Source: Betaproteobacteria bacterium (GTDB lineage Bacteria; Pseudomonadota; Gammaproteobacteria; Burkholderiales; Burkholderiaceae_D). Taken from it: 64,000 nucleotides of DNA. Both the position numbers and the translations under genes were made by a program. Under the pieces are notes generated by a model, which was not told the origin of the DNA, did not search any database, and saw nothing but the letters and a program-made list of their open reading frames with translations. This document shows positions 24,866-34,567 of the stretch, one piece after another. Within the stretch, counting starts at the first letter, position 1. Every line of letters begins with the position of its first letter. The stretch covers positions 1 to 64,000 of the forward strand of contig JABDED010000004.1 in assembly GCA_013287275.1 (NCBI GenBank). The letters run 5' to 3'.

Positions 24866-26320
24866 ATGTTACTTCAACCAGTGATTTTATCGGGCGGCTC
24901 CGGCACGCGCCTGTGGCCGCTGTCCCGGGAAAAGCATCCGAAGCAATTGCTCGCCCTGGTCGGCGAAGAAACCATGCTGCAAGCCACCGCTACCCGCCTG
25001 CAGCAGTTTGCCGGCGACTTGCCGGTGGCCCAGGATATGATCGTGGTCTGCAATGAAGAATACCGCTTCATTACCGCCGAGCAATTGCGTGCGGTCGGCT
25101 TCAAGGCTTCTACCCTGCTGCTGGAACCGGCCGGCAGGAATACCGCGCCGGCGCTGACCCTGGCGGCCCTGGCGGCCACCGCCCAGCAGCAGGATGCGGT
25201 GTTGCTGGTGATGCCGGCCGACCATGTGATCGCCGATACCGAGGGCTTCCACCGGGCTATCCAGCAGGGCTTGTCGCAGGCGGTGGACGGGGCGATGGTG
25301 ACCTTCGGCATCGTGCCGGACCGGCCGGAGACCGGTTACGGCTATATCCATGTGGGCGAGGCCTTGCCGGGCTCGCCGGTGCGCAGCTTGCAGGCCTTTG
25401 TCGAGAAGCCGGCGCTGGAGACCGCGCAGCAGTACCTGGCCGGCGGCGCCCATGTATGGAATAGCGGCATCTTCATGATGCGCGCCAGCGTCTGGCTGAG
25501 GGCGATTGGGCATTTCAATCCGGCCATGCTGGAGGCTTGCCGGCAGGCCATGCAGCAGGCCAAGGTGGATTGCGACTTTGTGCGGGTGGATAAGAGCGCT
25601 TTCCTGGCCTGTCCTGCGGATTCGATCGATTATGCGGTGATGGAGAAGCTGCCCAAGGCGACGGCGCTGGGCATCGCTGGCTGCGTGGTGCCGTTTGATG
25701 CGGGCTGGTCGGATGTGGGGGCCTGGGATGCGGTGTGGCAGGTGTCGGCCAAGGATGGGGACGGCAATGCACTGCAGGGCGATGTGATGATGGAGGACTG
25801 CCGGGATTGCCTGGTGGTGTCGGACAGCCGCCTGGTGGCTTGCCTGGGGCTGGAGGACGTGATCGTGGTGGAGACGCCGGATGCGGTGCTGGTGACCACC
25901 AAGAGCAATACCCAGCATATCAAGCGTATCGTCGGCCGTCTGCGCGACGGCAATTATGCGCAGGCCGACAATCATCGCAAGGTGTACCGTCCGTGGGGGC
26001 ATTATGATTCGGTCGACAGCGGCGAGCGTTTTCAAGTCAAGCGCATTGTGGTCAAGCCGGGGGGACGTTTGTCGATGCAGATGCATCATCATCGCGCCGA
26101 ACACTGGGTCGTGGTCAGCGGCGCCGCTCTAGTTACCCGGGGTGAAGAAACCATGACCTTGGTCGCCAATCAGTCTACCTACATCCCACTGGGAGTTAAG
26201 CACAGGCTGGAAAATCTTGGAGAGATAGACCTGGAGCTGATCGAAGTGCAGTCCGGCACCTATCTGGGCGAAGATGATATCGTCCGCTTTGATGACGTCT
26301 ATGGACGTATAGGCAATTAA
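24866..26320 (+). CDS. manC: Mannose-1-phosphate guanylyltransferase / mannose-6-phosphate isomerase
   Basis: A 484-aa bifunctional enzyme. The N-terminal nucleotidyltransferase domain has the signature LSGGSGTRLWPLSREKHPKQ and the FVEKP motif. The C-terminal cupin isomerase domain shows RPWGHYDSVD, KPGGRLSMQMHHHRAEHWVV and the metal-binding His/Glu set. It makes GDP-mannose from mannose phosphate. Its codon use is far more GC-rich than that of its neighbours on both sides, most clearly up to about 26.1 kb, suggesting a different origin or a recombination patch. GDP-mannose would feed the exported polysaccharide or the downstream rmd-like reductase. Confidence 0.95.
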   Translation: MLLQPVILSGGSGTRLWPLSREKHPKQLLALVGEETMLQATATRLQQFAGDLPVAQDMIVVCNEEYRFITAEQLRAVGFKASTLLLEPAGRNTAPALTLAALAATAQQQDAVLLVMPADHVIADTEGFHRAIQQGLSQAVDGAMVTFGIVPDRPETGYGYIHVGEALPGSPVRSLQAFVEKPALETAQQYLAGGAHVWNSGIFMMRASVWLRAIGHFNPAMLEACRQAMQQAKVDCDFVRVDKSAFLACPADSIDYAVMEKLPKATALGIAGCVVPFDAGWSDVGAWDAVWQVSAKDGDGNALQGDVMMEDCRDCLVVSDSRLVACLGLEDVIVVETPDAVLVTTKSNTQHIKRIVGRLRDGNYAQADNHRKVYRPWGHYDSVDSGERFQVKRIVVKPGGRLSMQMHHHRAEHWVVVSGAALVTRGEETMTLVANQSTYIPLGVKHRLENLGEIDLELIEVQSGTYLGEDDIVRFDDVYGRIGN

Positions 26321-26490
26321 CCTTTTCGACTCAAGATTTGGTGAATCCAAAATTAGTAGACACCACGCCAATTACCAAACACATGGGGCACAAGAAATTA
26401 GAGAACTCCAATTAACACTATCAATTCATTTTACATAAACGTAGCGTTTTAAATTCCAAGCAGAAACGACGCTGTCTATACACTCATCTA
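26321..26490. other. Gap between convergent manC and rmd-like genes with a possible gene fragment
   Basis: The plus-strand frame from GTG 26341 to TAA 26413-26415 encodes 24 residues ending in TKHMGHKKLENSN. The MGHKKLE part faintly recalls the LGHxxLETT motif at the end of tyrosine recombinases. It is too short to call and may be chance. The rest is AT-rich with no clear terminator. Confidence 0.25.
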
Positions 26491-27417
26491 CTAAACATTA
26501 AACATCCAGGCCAAGGTTTCTCGTATAGCAATTTGTGGTTGGTCACCGATACAGGCCTTCAGCTTATTTGCATTCCCGGTAAGTATTTTGACCTCATTCG
26601 CCCTGACAAACGCTGGGTTAACCTTCACTGTGATCCTATAGCCTGCCAGCTCCGCCACCTCGTCCAGTATTTGCCGCAGAGTATAGGCCCTGCCTGAACA
26701 GATGTTGAAAGTCTGCCCCGCTGGTGCTAGTTTCAGTAAGCAGGCATAAGCTTGAGCAACGGTCCTAACATCAGAGAAGTCACGCGCCACATCCAGGTTG
26801 CCAAGTTCTATCAAACTGGCGCGACGACGATAGTGGCTGACAATCTTTGGCAATAAAAAATTCTCTGCCTGCCCTACGCCAGTATAGTTGAAAGGTCGAG
26901 TGATAATAATTGGCAATTGCTCCATCCAAAGCCGGGCGACATGCTCCATCGCGAGCTTACTGATACCATAGTCATTAGCGGGTTGTGCAGCCTCTGTTTC
27001 ATCAATGACTTCCGTACGTGTATTCCCGTAAATGTTGGCACTACTGGCAAGTAACACAGCTTTGGGAGATTTCTCCAATGCTGCCAACGCTTCCAGCAGA
27101 TTGCGGGTCCCAACGACGTTGGTACGATAGATAGCCTCAACGTCTCCATGTGCAACAAAGGAAACCGCAGCTAAATGAGCAACAATATCAGGCTGAACTT
27201 CTTCCACCACTTGCTGCACACGTCGACGGTCCTCCATAGCAACCGCATAGACACCTTCACCACAATTTTGCCGCATGTGAGTAGTGCCGCAGATTTGGTA
27301 GCCGGCGGCAGCTAGTTCTAAAGCCAGATAACGACCAGTGAAGCTGTGCAATCCCGTAATCAGAGCACGCGGACGCATTGATTCGGATTGTATGCTACCG
27401 TTAGATGGATGCGCCAT
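26491..27417 (-). CDS. NAD(P)-dependent sugar-nucleotide reductase, Rmd-like
   Basis: A 308-aa extended SDR protein. It has a Rossmann start (ALITGLHSFTG), HLAAVSFVAH, and the catalytic YGISK motif with upstream SSANIYG. The overall look is that of GDP-4-keto-6-deoxy-D-mannose reductase (Rmd), which makes GDP-D-rhamnose after GDP-mannose 4,6-dehydratase (Gmd). The glycine normally third in the TGxxGFxG motif is Ser25 here. No gmd gene is in the window. ATG at 27415-27417 overlaps the end of pyrE by 17 bases; a start at the internal Met14 (MRPRALITG) is also plausible, as neither has a good ribosome site. Other sugar reductase roles cannot be excluded. Confidence 0.72.
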   Translation of the reverse strand: MAHPSNGSIQSESMRPRALITGLHSFTGRYLALELAAAGYQICGTTHMRQNCGEGVYAVAMEDRRRVQQVVEEVQPDIVAHLAAVSFVAHGDVEAIYRTNVVGTRNLLEALAALEKSPKAVLLASSANIYGNTRTEVIDETEAAQPANDYGISKLAMEHVARLWMEQLPIIITRPFNYTGVGQAENFLLPKIVSHYRRRASLIELGNLDVARDFSDVRTVAQAYACLLKLAPAGQTFNICSGRAYTLRQILDEVAELAGYRITVKVNPAFVRANEVKILTGNANKLKACIGDQPQIAIRETLAWMFNV

Positions 27418-28069
27418 ATTTCTGTCGATAGCTTTCTACAGCATCTCTATATTTTGTAAGCTGTGTATCGGAACCCGCTTTGGATAAATAGTCGAACAGA
27501 TCGTTGAGATTTCCTATAGAGATTACTGGCAAACCGTAAGTGTCGCTAACTTCTTGAACCGCGGAAAACTTAGACAAAGCACCGTCTTTGCCAGATCGCT
27601 CCATTCTATCTAACGCAATCAGCACTGCACACGGTGTTGCGCCTGCAGCATTGATAATTTCTATTGATTCGCGCACAGAAGTTCCTGCGGATATTACATC
27701 GTCAACGATAACCACATTACCTTGTAATTTAGCACCCACGGTCAAGCCACCTTCGCCGTGGTCTTTGATCTCTTTGCGGTTATACGCAAACGGAACATTA
27801 CGCCCGCGCGACGCTAATGCGACAGCAGTCGCAGAGGCTAATGTAATACCCTTATAAGCTGGACCATAAAGCATATCAAATGCAATCCCAGCATTAAGCA
27901 ATGTCTGAGAATAATAATGGGCCAGCTTCCCTAAATTTTCGCCGTCATTAAACAAGCCAGCATTAAAAAAATAAGGAGAGTTACGTCCAGCTTTAGTCAG
28001 AAAATTCCCAAAACTAATCACACCAGACTGGACAGAAAATTCTATGAATTGTTGCCTTAGATTATCCAA
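27401..28069 (-). CDS. pyrE: Orotate phosphoribosyltransferase
   Basis: A 222-aa enzyme of pyrimidine synthesis that joins orotate to PRPP to form OMP. The PRPP-binding motif VVIVDDVISAGTS is clear, with the flexible-loop region AYNRKEIKDHGEGG before it. The N-terminus RQQFIEFSVQSGVISFGNFLTKAGRNSPYFFN matches the family. The start codon is TTG at 28067-28069 with an AAAGG site about 11 bases upstream; no better start is in frame. It marks the return to core chromosomal genes at the edge of the polysaccharide island and lies back to back with xthA. Confidence 0.95.
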   Translation of the reverse strand: MDNLRQQFIEFSVQSGVISFGNFLTKAGRNSPYFFNAGLFNDGENLGKLAHYYSQTLLNAGIAFDMLYGPAYKGITLASATAVALASRGRNVPFAYNRKEIKDHGEGGLTVGAKLQGNVVIVDDVISAGTSVRESIEIINAAGATPCAVLIALDRMERSGKDGALSKFSAVQEVSDTYGLPVISIGNLNDLFDYLSKAGSDTQLTKYRDAVESYRQKYGASI

Positions 28070-28266
28070 GTTATTCCAACCTTTGAGCTTATATTTTAGT
28101 TAATCGTAAAAATGCAGTAATACTCTTAGAATAACATATGGCTTACATTAGCCCAAAAGACTATTGGGCGCAATTACGCTTGATTAAGTCCAAAAAATAA
28201 GCCCCCCCTTACGAATAAATCGGATTCTGGTATTCTCTCCACGACAATTATCACGGTACAATTTTC

Positions 28267-29049
28267 ATGACAAAAATCATCTCCGCCAATTTGAATGGCA
28301 TACGCTCTGCAGCTAAAAAAGGCTTTTTCGAATGGGTGGACAAAGAATCCGCCGATTTCATCTGCGTACAAGAATTAAAAGCGCAGGCCGGCGATATGAC
28401 ACCAGAATTCCTTGCCCCTGCCGGCTACCACGGCAATTTCCACTATGCTGAGAAGAAGGGGTATTCCGGTGCCGGCGTATACAGCAAGAGCAAACCTGAC
28501 GCCGTGTATATCGGCTTTGGCAGTCCGGAATTCGATGCCGAAGGCCGCTACGTACGCTGCGATTTCGGCAATTTGAGCGTTATTTCCGTGTATTGCCCTT
28601 CCGGCTCCTCGTCTCCTGAGCGGCAAGAGGCCAAATTCCGTTTCATGGAATTATTTTTACCGCATCTGGTCGCCTTGCAGGCGGAAGGGCGTGAACTGGT
28701 CATCTGCGGCGACTGGAATATTGCCCATAAAGAGATCGACCTGAAAAACTGGAAGAGCAACCAGAAAAATTCCGGCTTCCTGCCGGAGGAACGCGCCTGG
28801 ATGACGCGCATCTTTGATGAGCTGGGCTGGGTCGACGTGTATCGCCGGCTGTATCCCGATACGACCGGGGACGCCTATACCTGGTGGAGCAATCGGGGCC
28901 AGGCCTGGGCTAATAATGTGGGGTGGCGCATAGACTACCATGTCGCCACCGCCGGCATCGCTGCAAAAGCGAGCAAAACCTCGATCTACAAGGAGCAGCG
29001 TTTTTCCGACCATGCGCCACTGATTATCGAATACAAGCACAAGCTGTAA
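28267..29049 (+). CDS. xthA: Exodeoxyribonuclease III
   Basis: A 260-aa AP endonuclease/exonuclease of the Mg-dependent endonuclease-exonuclease-phosphatase fold, acting in base-excision repair. Catalytic signatures are visible: NLNGIRSA, CVQELKAQ (metal Glu), CGDWNIAHKEIDLKNWKSN, WRIDYHV and the final SDHAPLIIEY (Asp-His pair). The length is normal. The gene is divergent from pyrE across a 197-bp gap and convergent with the pcaQ-like gene, whose stop lies 22 bases away. Confidence 0.95.
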   Translation: MTKIISANLNGIRSAAKKGFFEWVDKESADFICVQELKAQAGDMTPEFLAPAGYHGNFHYAEKKGYSGAGVYSKSKPDAVYIGFGSPEFDAEGRYVRCDFGNLSVISVYCPSGSSSPERQEAKFRFMELFLPHLVALQAEGRELVICGDWNIAHKEIDLKNWKSNQKNSGFLPEERAWMTRIFDELGWVDVYRRLYPDTTGDAYTWWSNRGQAWANNVGWRIDYHVATAGIAAKASKTSIYKEQRFSDHAPLIIEYKHKL

Positions 29050-29070
29050 GACCACAAGGCCGCCGCCCCG

Positions 29071-30003
29071 CTAGCCGGTGCGCTGGCGGGCCGCGACCTC
29101 GCGTATCGCATGTATCATCGCCTCCGTCACCGGCGAAGGCAGCACTGCATTCGACAAGGCCAGCCCCACCATTTGTTCCGACCCCGCCATGGAAAAAGGC
29201 AGGCTGCACAAGATGCCATTTTCCAGGTCCAGCCTGACTGCGCTGGTAGGCACGAACCACACTGCATCATTGCACAGCACCAGTTCGCGCCCCAGCGATA
29301 CCGACAACACCTCGATATAGGAAGTGGGATTACCTACTCCGTGCGCGTTCAGGAAACTATCGGCGGCGTTGCGAATCACGGTACTGAGCGGCGGCAATAG
29401 CAGGCTGTAGGCCATGATGTGCTCCACCGACAGCGTAGGCAGCGCCAGCAACGGGTGATCAGCGCGGACCACGACCGACAACTGGTCGGCAAACAAGTGC
29501 TCAAAGGTCAGGCCCATCATGCTATCCGGCTCCGACAGCCGTCCTATCACCAGGTCCAGCTCTTGCGCCTTCAGCTGCTGCATCAGTTGCACATTCAAGC
29601 CGGATGTGATCCTCACCACCACGTTCTTCCAGTGTTGCTGGAATAATTGCAAGGCCAGCGGGATCAGCGACGGCGCCACTGTAGGCAGCACGCCCAGCCT
29701 TATCGTGCCGCCGCTGACGCCGCCATCGGCGCGATCTCCGCCGGACAGCACGTCCATGCCCTGGCGTAGCGTGCTGACGGTCGCCCCGGCATAGCGCCAG
29801 AACAGTTCTGCCTTGCCGGTCGGCCGAGCGCCGTTGCGGCCCCGTTCGAACAGGCGGGTGCCCATGATTTCTTCCATCTCGGCGATAGTCTTGGACACTG
29901 CCGGCTGGGTAATCGACATCGCATCCGCCGCTTTCTGCAGACTGCGATGCTGCATCACTGCCAGGAAGCACTGCAAGTGCCGAAGTTTGATCCTTCCATC
30001 CAT
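29071..30003 (-). CDS. pcaQ: LysR-family regulator, PcaQ-like
   Basis: A 310-aa LysR-type regulator. The N-terminal helix-turn-helix (about residues 5-65: LRHLQCFLAVMQHRSLQKAADAM, then TQPAVSKTIAEMEE) precedes an effector-binding domain. It is divergent from pcaH/pcaG with a 129-bp shared promoter region, the usual place for PcaQ, which activates protocatechuate catabolism in response to a pathway intermediate such as beta-carboxymuconate. The naming rests on this position plus the typical N-terminus. The shared region holds the inverted repeat TACCT/AGGTA at 30061-30080. Confidence 0.85.
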   Translation of the reverse strand: MDGRIKLRHLQCFLAVMQHRSLQKAADAMSITQPAVSKTIAEMEEIMGTRLFERGRNGARPTGKAELFWRYAGATVSTLRQGMDVLSGGDRADGGVSGGTIRLGVLPTVAPSLIPLALQLFQQHWKNVVVRITSGLNVQLMQQLKAQELDLVIGRLSEPDSMMGLTFEHLFADQLSVVVRADHPLLALPTLSVEHIMAYSLLLPPLSTVIRNAADSFLNAHGVGNPTSYIEVLSVSLGRELVLCNDAVWFVPTSAVRLDLENGILCSLPFSMAGSEQMVGLALSNAVLPSPVTEAMIHAIREVAARQRTG

Positions 30004-30060
30004 CGCCTAAGACCCAATTCATTCCAGTTAGTTATGGAAAACCTGAAATTTGATCAATTG

Positions 30061-30080
30061 TACCTATATTTTCTCAGGTA
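30061..30080. promoter_or_regulatory. Inverted repeat in the pcaQ-pcaH promoter region
   Basis: TACCT (30061-30065) and AGGTA (30076-30080) form a short dyad with a 10-base AT-rich spacer, about 50 bases upstream of pcaH. LysR regulators bind such T-rich dyads near the activated promoter, so this is a candidate PcaQ site. Not matched to a verified consensus. Confidence 0.3.
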
Positions 30081-30132
30081 TATAGTGATTGAACATATCA
30101 ATAACAATTGGCAAAAAAATCAGGAGATGATC

Positions 30133-30843
30133 TTGTCTGAGCCCACTCTTTTAAACCCGCGTGACTGGGAAGCCCATCCCGCCTACCTGTCCCGCGACTA
30201 CAAATCCACCACTTTACGCGGCCCCACCCGTCCCTTGCTGCCGGCCAGAGCCAGCATGCAAAACTTGCGCGCGCCGGTCTACGGCCATGATGCGGTCACA
30301 GCGCTGGACCATGACTTGACCCGCAATGCGGTGCGCAACGGCGAGCCGATAGGCGAACGCATCATCGTCACCGGCCGCGTACTGGATGAAAACGGCAAAC
30401 CGGTGCAGCATACGCTAGTGGAGATCTGGCAGGCCAATGCCGCCGGGCGCTACGTGCACAAGGTGGACCAGCACCAGGCACCGCTGGACCCCAACTTCCT
30501 GGGCGCAGGCCGCTGCATCACAGACAAGGACGGCCGCTACCGTTTCATGACCATCAAGCCCGGCGCCTACCCGTGGGGCAACCACCCCAATGCCTGGCGC
30601 CCCAACCACATCCATTTTTCGCTGTTCGGTAATTACTTTGCGACCCGGCTGGTGACCCAGATGTACTTCCCCGGCGATCCGCTGCTGGCATTTGACCCTA
30701 TCTACCAGGGCACACCGGAAAACGCGCGCGAACTGCTGGTATCCCGCTTCACGCTGGACGTGACCGAACCGGACTTTGCGCTCGGCTATGAATTCGACAT
30801 CGTACTGCGCGGCGAGCGCCAGACCCCAATGGAGAGCCGATGA
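30133..30843 (+). CDS. pcaH: Protocatechuate 3,4-dioxygenase beta subunit
   Basis: A 236-aa iron-binding subunit that opens the protocatechuate ring between C3 and C4 to give beta-carboxy-cis,cis-muconate. Iron ligands fit the family: the first Tyr in GRYVHK, the second in GAYPWGNHPNAW, and two His in NHIHFSLFG. I start at TTG 30133 (MSEPTLLNPRDW). The AGGAG ribosome site at 30122-30126 is 6 bases before it, whereas the nearest ATG (30127) directly abuts the site and is unlikely to be used. It overlaps pcaG by 4 bases. Confidence 0.95.
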   Translation: MSEPTLLNPRDWEAHPAYLSRDYKSTTLRGPTRPLLPARASMQNLRAPVYGHDAVTALDHDLTRNAVRNGEPIGERIIVTGRVLDENGKPVQHTLVEIWQANAAGRYVHKVDQHQAPLDPNFLGAGRCITDKDGRYRFMTIKPGAYPWGNHPNAWRPNHIHFSLFGNYFATRLVTQMYFPGDPLLAFDPIYQGTPENARELLVSRFTLDVTEPDFALGYEFDIVLRGERQTPMESR

Positions 30844-31430
30844 TGAAACTCAAACAAACCCCTTCGCAAACCGTGGGGCCCTACTTTGCCTACGGCCTGA
30901 CGCCGCAACAATACAACTACGACATGGCGAGCATGTTCGACGCCGTCATCGCCGACAATAGCGCCAAAGGCGAGCACATACAAATCATCGGCCAGGTGCT
31001 GGACGGCGCCGGCAAGCCGATCGCAGACGCCATGCTCGAATTCCTGCAAGCCGACGCCGACGGCAACTATGTCGCCAGCACCGGCGACATTGTCAATACC
31101 GGCTTTACCGGCTACGCCCGCATAGGCACAGGCACCGACGCCCAGCAGCGCTATATTTTGCAAACCGTCAAACCCGGCGCCATCGCCCCCGGCCAGGCGC
31201 CGCACATCGACATCATCGTCTTCATGCGCGGCCTGCTGGTGCATGCGTACACCAGGCTGTACTTCGACGACGAAGCGCGCGCCAATACTGAAGATGAAGT
31301 TCTCAACTCGGTGCCGGAGGATCGCCGTCACACGCTGATCGCAAAACGCGAGCAGCAGGCGGGCGGCGCCGTCTATCAGTTCGACATACAGATGCAGGGA
31401 CAGGACGAGACCGTATTTTTTGACGTGTGA
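30840..31430 (+). CDS. pcaG: Protocatechuate 3,4-dioxygenase alpha subunit
   Basis: A 196-aa structural partner of PcaH. The family start TPSQTVGPYFAYGL is clear, followed by the beta-sandwich core (GKPIADAMLEFLQADADGNY) and PHIDIIVFMRGLLVHAYTRLYF, where the iron-ligand histidines of the beta subunit are replaced, as usual for alpha. Together they form the (alpha-beta)n dioxygenase. ATG 30840 overlaps the pcaH stop; an ATG one codon later is equally possible. pobA follows after 85 bases. Confidence 0.95.
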   Translation: MMKLKQTPSQTVGPYFAYGLTPQQYNYDMASMFDAVIADNSAKGEHIQIIGQVLDGAGKPIADAMLEFLQADADGNYVASTGDIVNTGFTGYARIGTGTDAQQRYILQTVKPGAIAPGQAPHIDIIVFMRGLLVHAYTRLYFDDEARANTEDEVLNSVPEDRRHTLIAKREQQAGGAVYQFDIQMQGQDETVFFDV

Positions 31431-31461
31431 ATACATGTAGCGAGGAAACCGACCTTCATGA

Positions 31462-32691
<1,230 letters not shown>

Positions 32692-32693
32692 CC

Positions 32694-32726
32694 GAAAAAA
32701 AGCCAGTCTGTCCGGACTGGCTTTTG
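32694..32726 (+). terminator. Rho-independent terminator after pobA
   Basis: An 8-bp perfect stem (AGCCAGTC at 32701-32708 with GACTGGCT at 32715-32722) is preceded by a run of seven A and ends in a T-run, starting a few bases past the pobA stop. The A-run lets it also serve the convergent nucleotidase gene that ends at 32754. Confidence 0.85.
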
Positions 32727-32753
32727 TGTTCATCCTGCATCTAGCGAGCCGGT

Positions 32754-34433
32754 TTACTCCAGGCGCTTGACCCTCTGCATGTCGACATCCGACAGCTTGG
32801 CGCCATTGGCAACCATATACGCTTCCATCGCATCGATATCGCCGCCCAACAGCTGGCGCTGGGTACCGGATTTCAGCACCGTATAACCATCGCCGCCGTC
32901 CGCCATGAAGCTGTTGACCACGACCGCATATTGCTTGCCGGCGTCTATCGGCTGGTCGTTCAGACGCACATCGGTCAAGCGGTCCGCTATCGGTGCTTCG
33001 GCGCGCCAGCGATAGCTAAAACCTTGCGATACCGACATCATCTTGGGGTTATCCGCCGGGCGTCCATCCCACTGCTGCTTCAGCAGTTCGATAAGCTGGG
33101 CCCCGCTCAAATTCATGCGCACCACGCCATTCCCGAACGGCTGCGTGGCATAGATATCGCCGAAAGTGACATTTAAATTCTGCAGGTCGCTGCGGATGCC
33201 GCCGGAGTTCATGAAAGAAATGTCCGCCGCGCCCGAGCTGCGTGCAAAGCTTAGTTGCGCATCCGCAATCACATTGCCCAGGCTACTGTCGGAGTACGGA
33301 TAGCTATGTTTCCTGCTGAGCAGGGTGGTCAGCGTAGCGATAGGGCGCTGGCGTATCTTGTCGGTCAGCGCGGCGACCTGGTCTGCCAATTTTTTAGCGT
33401 CCGGATCCGGCGCCAATACGCGCTGGTCTATCGCATAATTATGCGCCGTTGCAGCTATCACCTGGTTACTGGTCCGGTCTATCTTCAGCTTCACCTCGGT
33501 CAACAGCGAGCCGTAATTACGGCCGGACACCACCAGCTTGCCGCCGATTTTGCAGGTATACGCCTGGTGCGTATGCGCCGACACGATCAGGCTGATTGCA
33601 GGATCGAGTTTGTTGGCGATATCGATGATCGGCCCCTGCAGGCCTTCGCAACGATAGGATGGATCGTTCGCAGCACCCTTGTAGTTGGCGCCCTCGTGGA
33701 TAAGCACGACGATCGCGGCGACGTTCTGGCGCTTGATTTCAGGCACATAGCGGTTGATCGCCTGCGCCTCGTCGATGAATTGCAGGTTCTGGATACCGAC
33801 GGCGGAAACGATGGACGGGGTTTCCTTGGTCACGGCGCCGATGAAGGCGACATTGACGTCGCCTACCTTCTTGATCACATACGGTTTCAGCCACGGTTGC
33901 GAGGTCGATTTATCCAGCACATTGGCCGCGATATAGCTGAATCTGGCGCCGGAAAACCCTGGAAATTTGCAGCCTGTGCCCGGACACTCCCCTTTGATCT
34001 TGCGCTCCAGTTCCTGTTGCCCGGCGTCGAATTCGTGGTTGCCGACCGAACTGACCTCCATCCCCAGCTGGTTCAATGCCTCTATCACCGGCTCGTCTTT
34101 CAGTATCGAAGAGCCTGCCGGGGACGCGCCGATCAGGTCCCCGGCACCGACCAGGATATTGGCGGGCGCCTGCTTGCGGCGCTCTTTGAGCATGGTCGCC
34201 AGATAGGCGAAACCGCCGGACGGCACGGAGATTTTCTGGCCCGGATAGACGGGATCATCCTCCTGCTCCATATACGGCACCGGATTATCCGATTGCACAT
34301 GGCCATGGAAGTCGTTAATGCTGAAAATCGTGATTTCCGTGGTGCCGCCGACTTGCGTGGACGGCATTGAACAGGAGGCCAGCAATGAAAAAGCGAGCAC
34401 GGGCAGCAAGGCGAGAGGTTTAATCGACGGCAT
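32754..34433 (-). CDS. 5'-nucleotidase / UshA-family lipoprotein
   Basis: A 559-aa periplasmic metallophosphatase. The N-terminal calcineurin-like domain has IFSINDFHGHV, VGAGDLIGASPAG, VGNHEFDAG and SAHTHQAYTC (metal ligands). The C-terminal 5'-nucleotidase domain (about 370-530) has INSGGIRS-like FMNSGGIRSDL and VNSFMADGGDGY. I start at ATG 34431-34433 because it gives a clean lipoprotein signal (LLASC); the frame is open 15 codons further, without a ribosome site at either place. It probably removes phosphate from nucleotides or related esters. It follows the TonB-dependent receptor on the same strand, separated by two hairpins. Confidence 0.88.
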   Translation of the reverse strand: MPSIKPLALLPVLAFSLLASCSMPSTQVGGTTEITIFSINDFHGHVQSDNPVPYMEQEDDPVYPGQKISVPSGGFAYLATMLKERRKQAPANILVGAGDLIGASPAGSSILKDEPVIEALNQLGMEVSSVGNHEFDAGQQELERKIKGECPGTGCKFPGFSGARFSYIAANVLDKSTSQPWLKPYVIKKVGDVNVAFIGAVTKETPSIVSAVGIQNLQFIDEAQAINRYVPEIKRQNVAAIVVLIHEGANYKGAANDPSYRCEGLQGPIIDIANKLDPAISLIVSAHTHQAYTCKIGGKLVVSGRNYGSLLTEVKLKIDRTSNQVIAATAHNYAIDQRVLAPDPDAKKLADQVAALTDKIRQRPIATLTTLLSRKHSYPYSDSSLGNVIADAQLSFARSSGAADISFMNSGGIRSDLQNLNVTFGDIYATQPFGNGVVRMNLSGAQLIELLKQQWDGRPADNPKMMSVSQGFSYRWRAEAPIADRLTDVRLNDQPIDAGKQYAVVVNSFMADGGDGYTVLKSGTQRQLLGGDIDAMEAYMVANGAKLSDVDMQRVKRLE

Positions 34434-34485
34434 GATTGCTTTGAAACACAAATAGGAAGAAAAAAAGAGAAACATCAATGCAAAT

Positions 34486-34560
34486 GGGCCTGCAACATCG
34501 CGATGCGTTGTTGCAGGCCCATAATTCCATCACAGGCGGCCTCCGCTGGCAGAGGCCGCC
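34486..34560 (-). terminator. Two hairpins downstream of the TonB-dependent receptor gene
   Basis: Reading on the minus strand, a 9-bp stem (GGCGGCCTC/GAGGCCGCC, 34535-34560) comes first, then a longer 10-bp stem (GGGCCTGCAA/TTGCAGGCCC, 34486-34520). A T-rich stretch follows about 15-20 bases later. They lie between the receptor stop and the nucleotidase start. Either could end transcription or set a lower level of nucleotidase expression. Confidence 0.6.
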
Positions 34561-34567
34561 ATGTCAA

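Noticed and set aside
24887-26104. Long minus-strand open frame (405 codons) opposite manC
   Set aside because: It is the antisense shadow of a GC-rich gene; its translation is His/Arg/Gln-rich with no family, while the plus strand is a clear ManC.
28151-28169. Small hairpin GCCCAA/TTGGGC between pyrE and xthA
   Set aside because: Only 6 bp, no T-run, and it lies between divergent genes, so a terminator role is not supported.
29067-29090. 9-bp imperfect stem at the convergent ends of xthA and the pcaQ-like gene
   Set aside because: It overlaps coding sequence of pcaQ, has one G-T pair and no T-run; likely a by-product of GC-rich codons.
33255-34370. Plus-strand open frame of 371 codons opposite the nucleotidase
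   Set aside because: Composition typical of an antisense frame; the minus-strand protein has metallophosphatase motifs.
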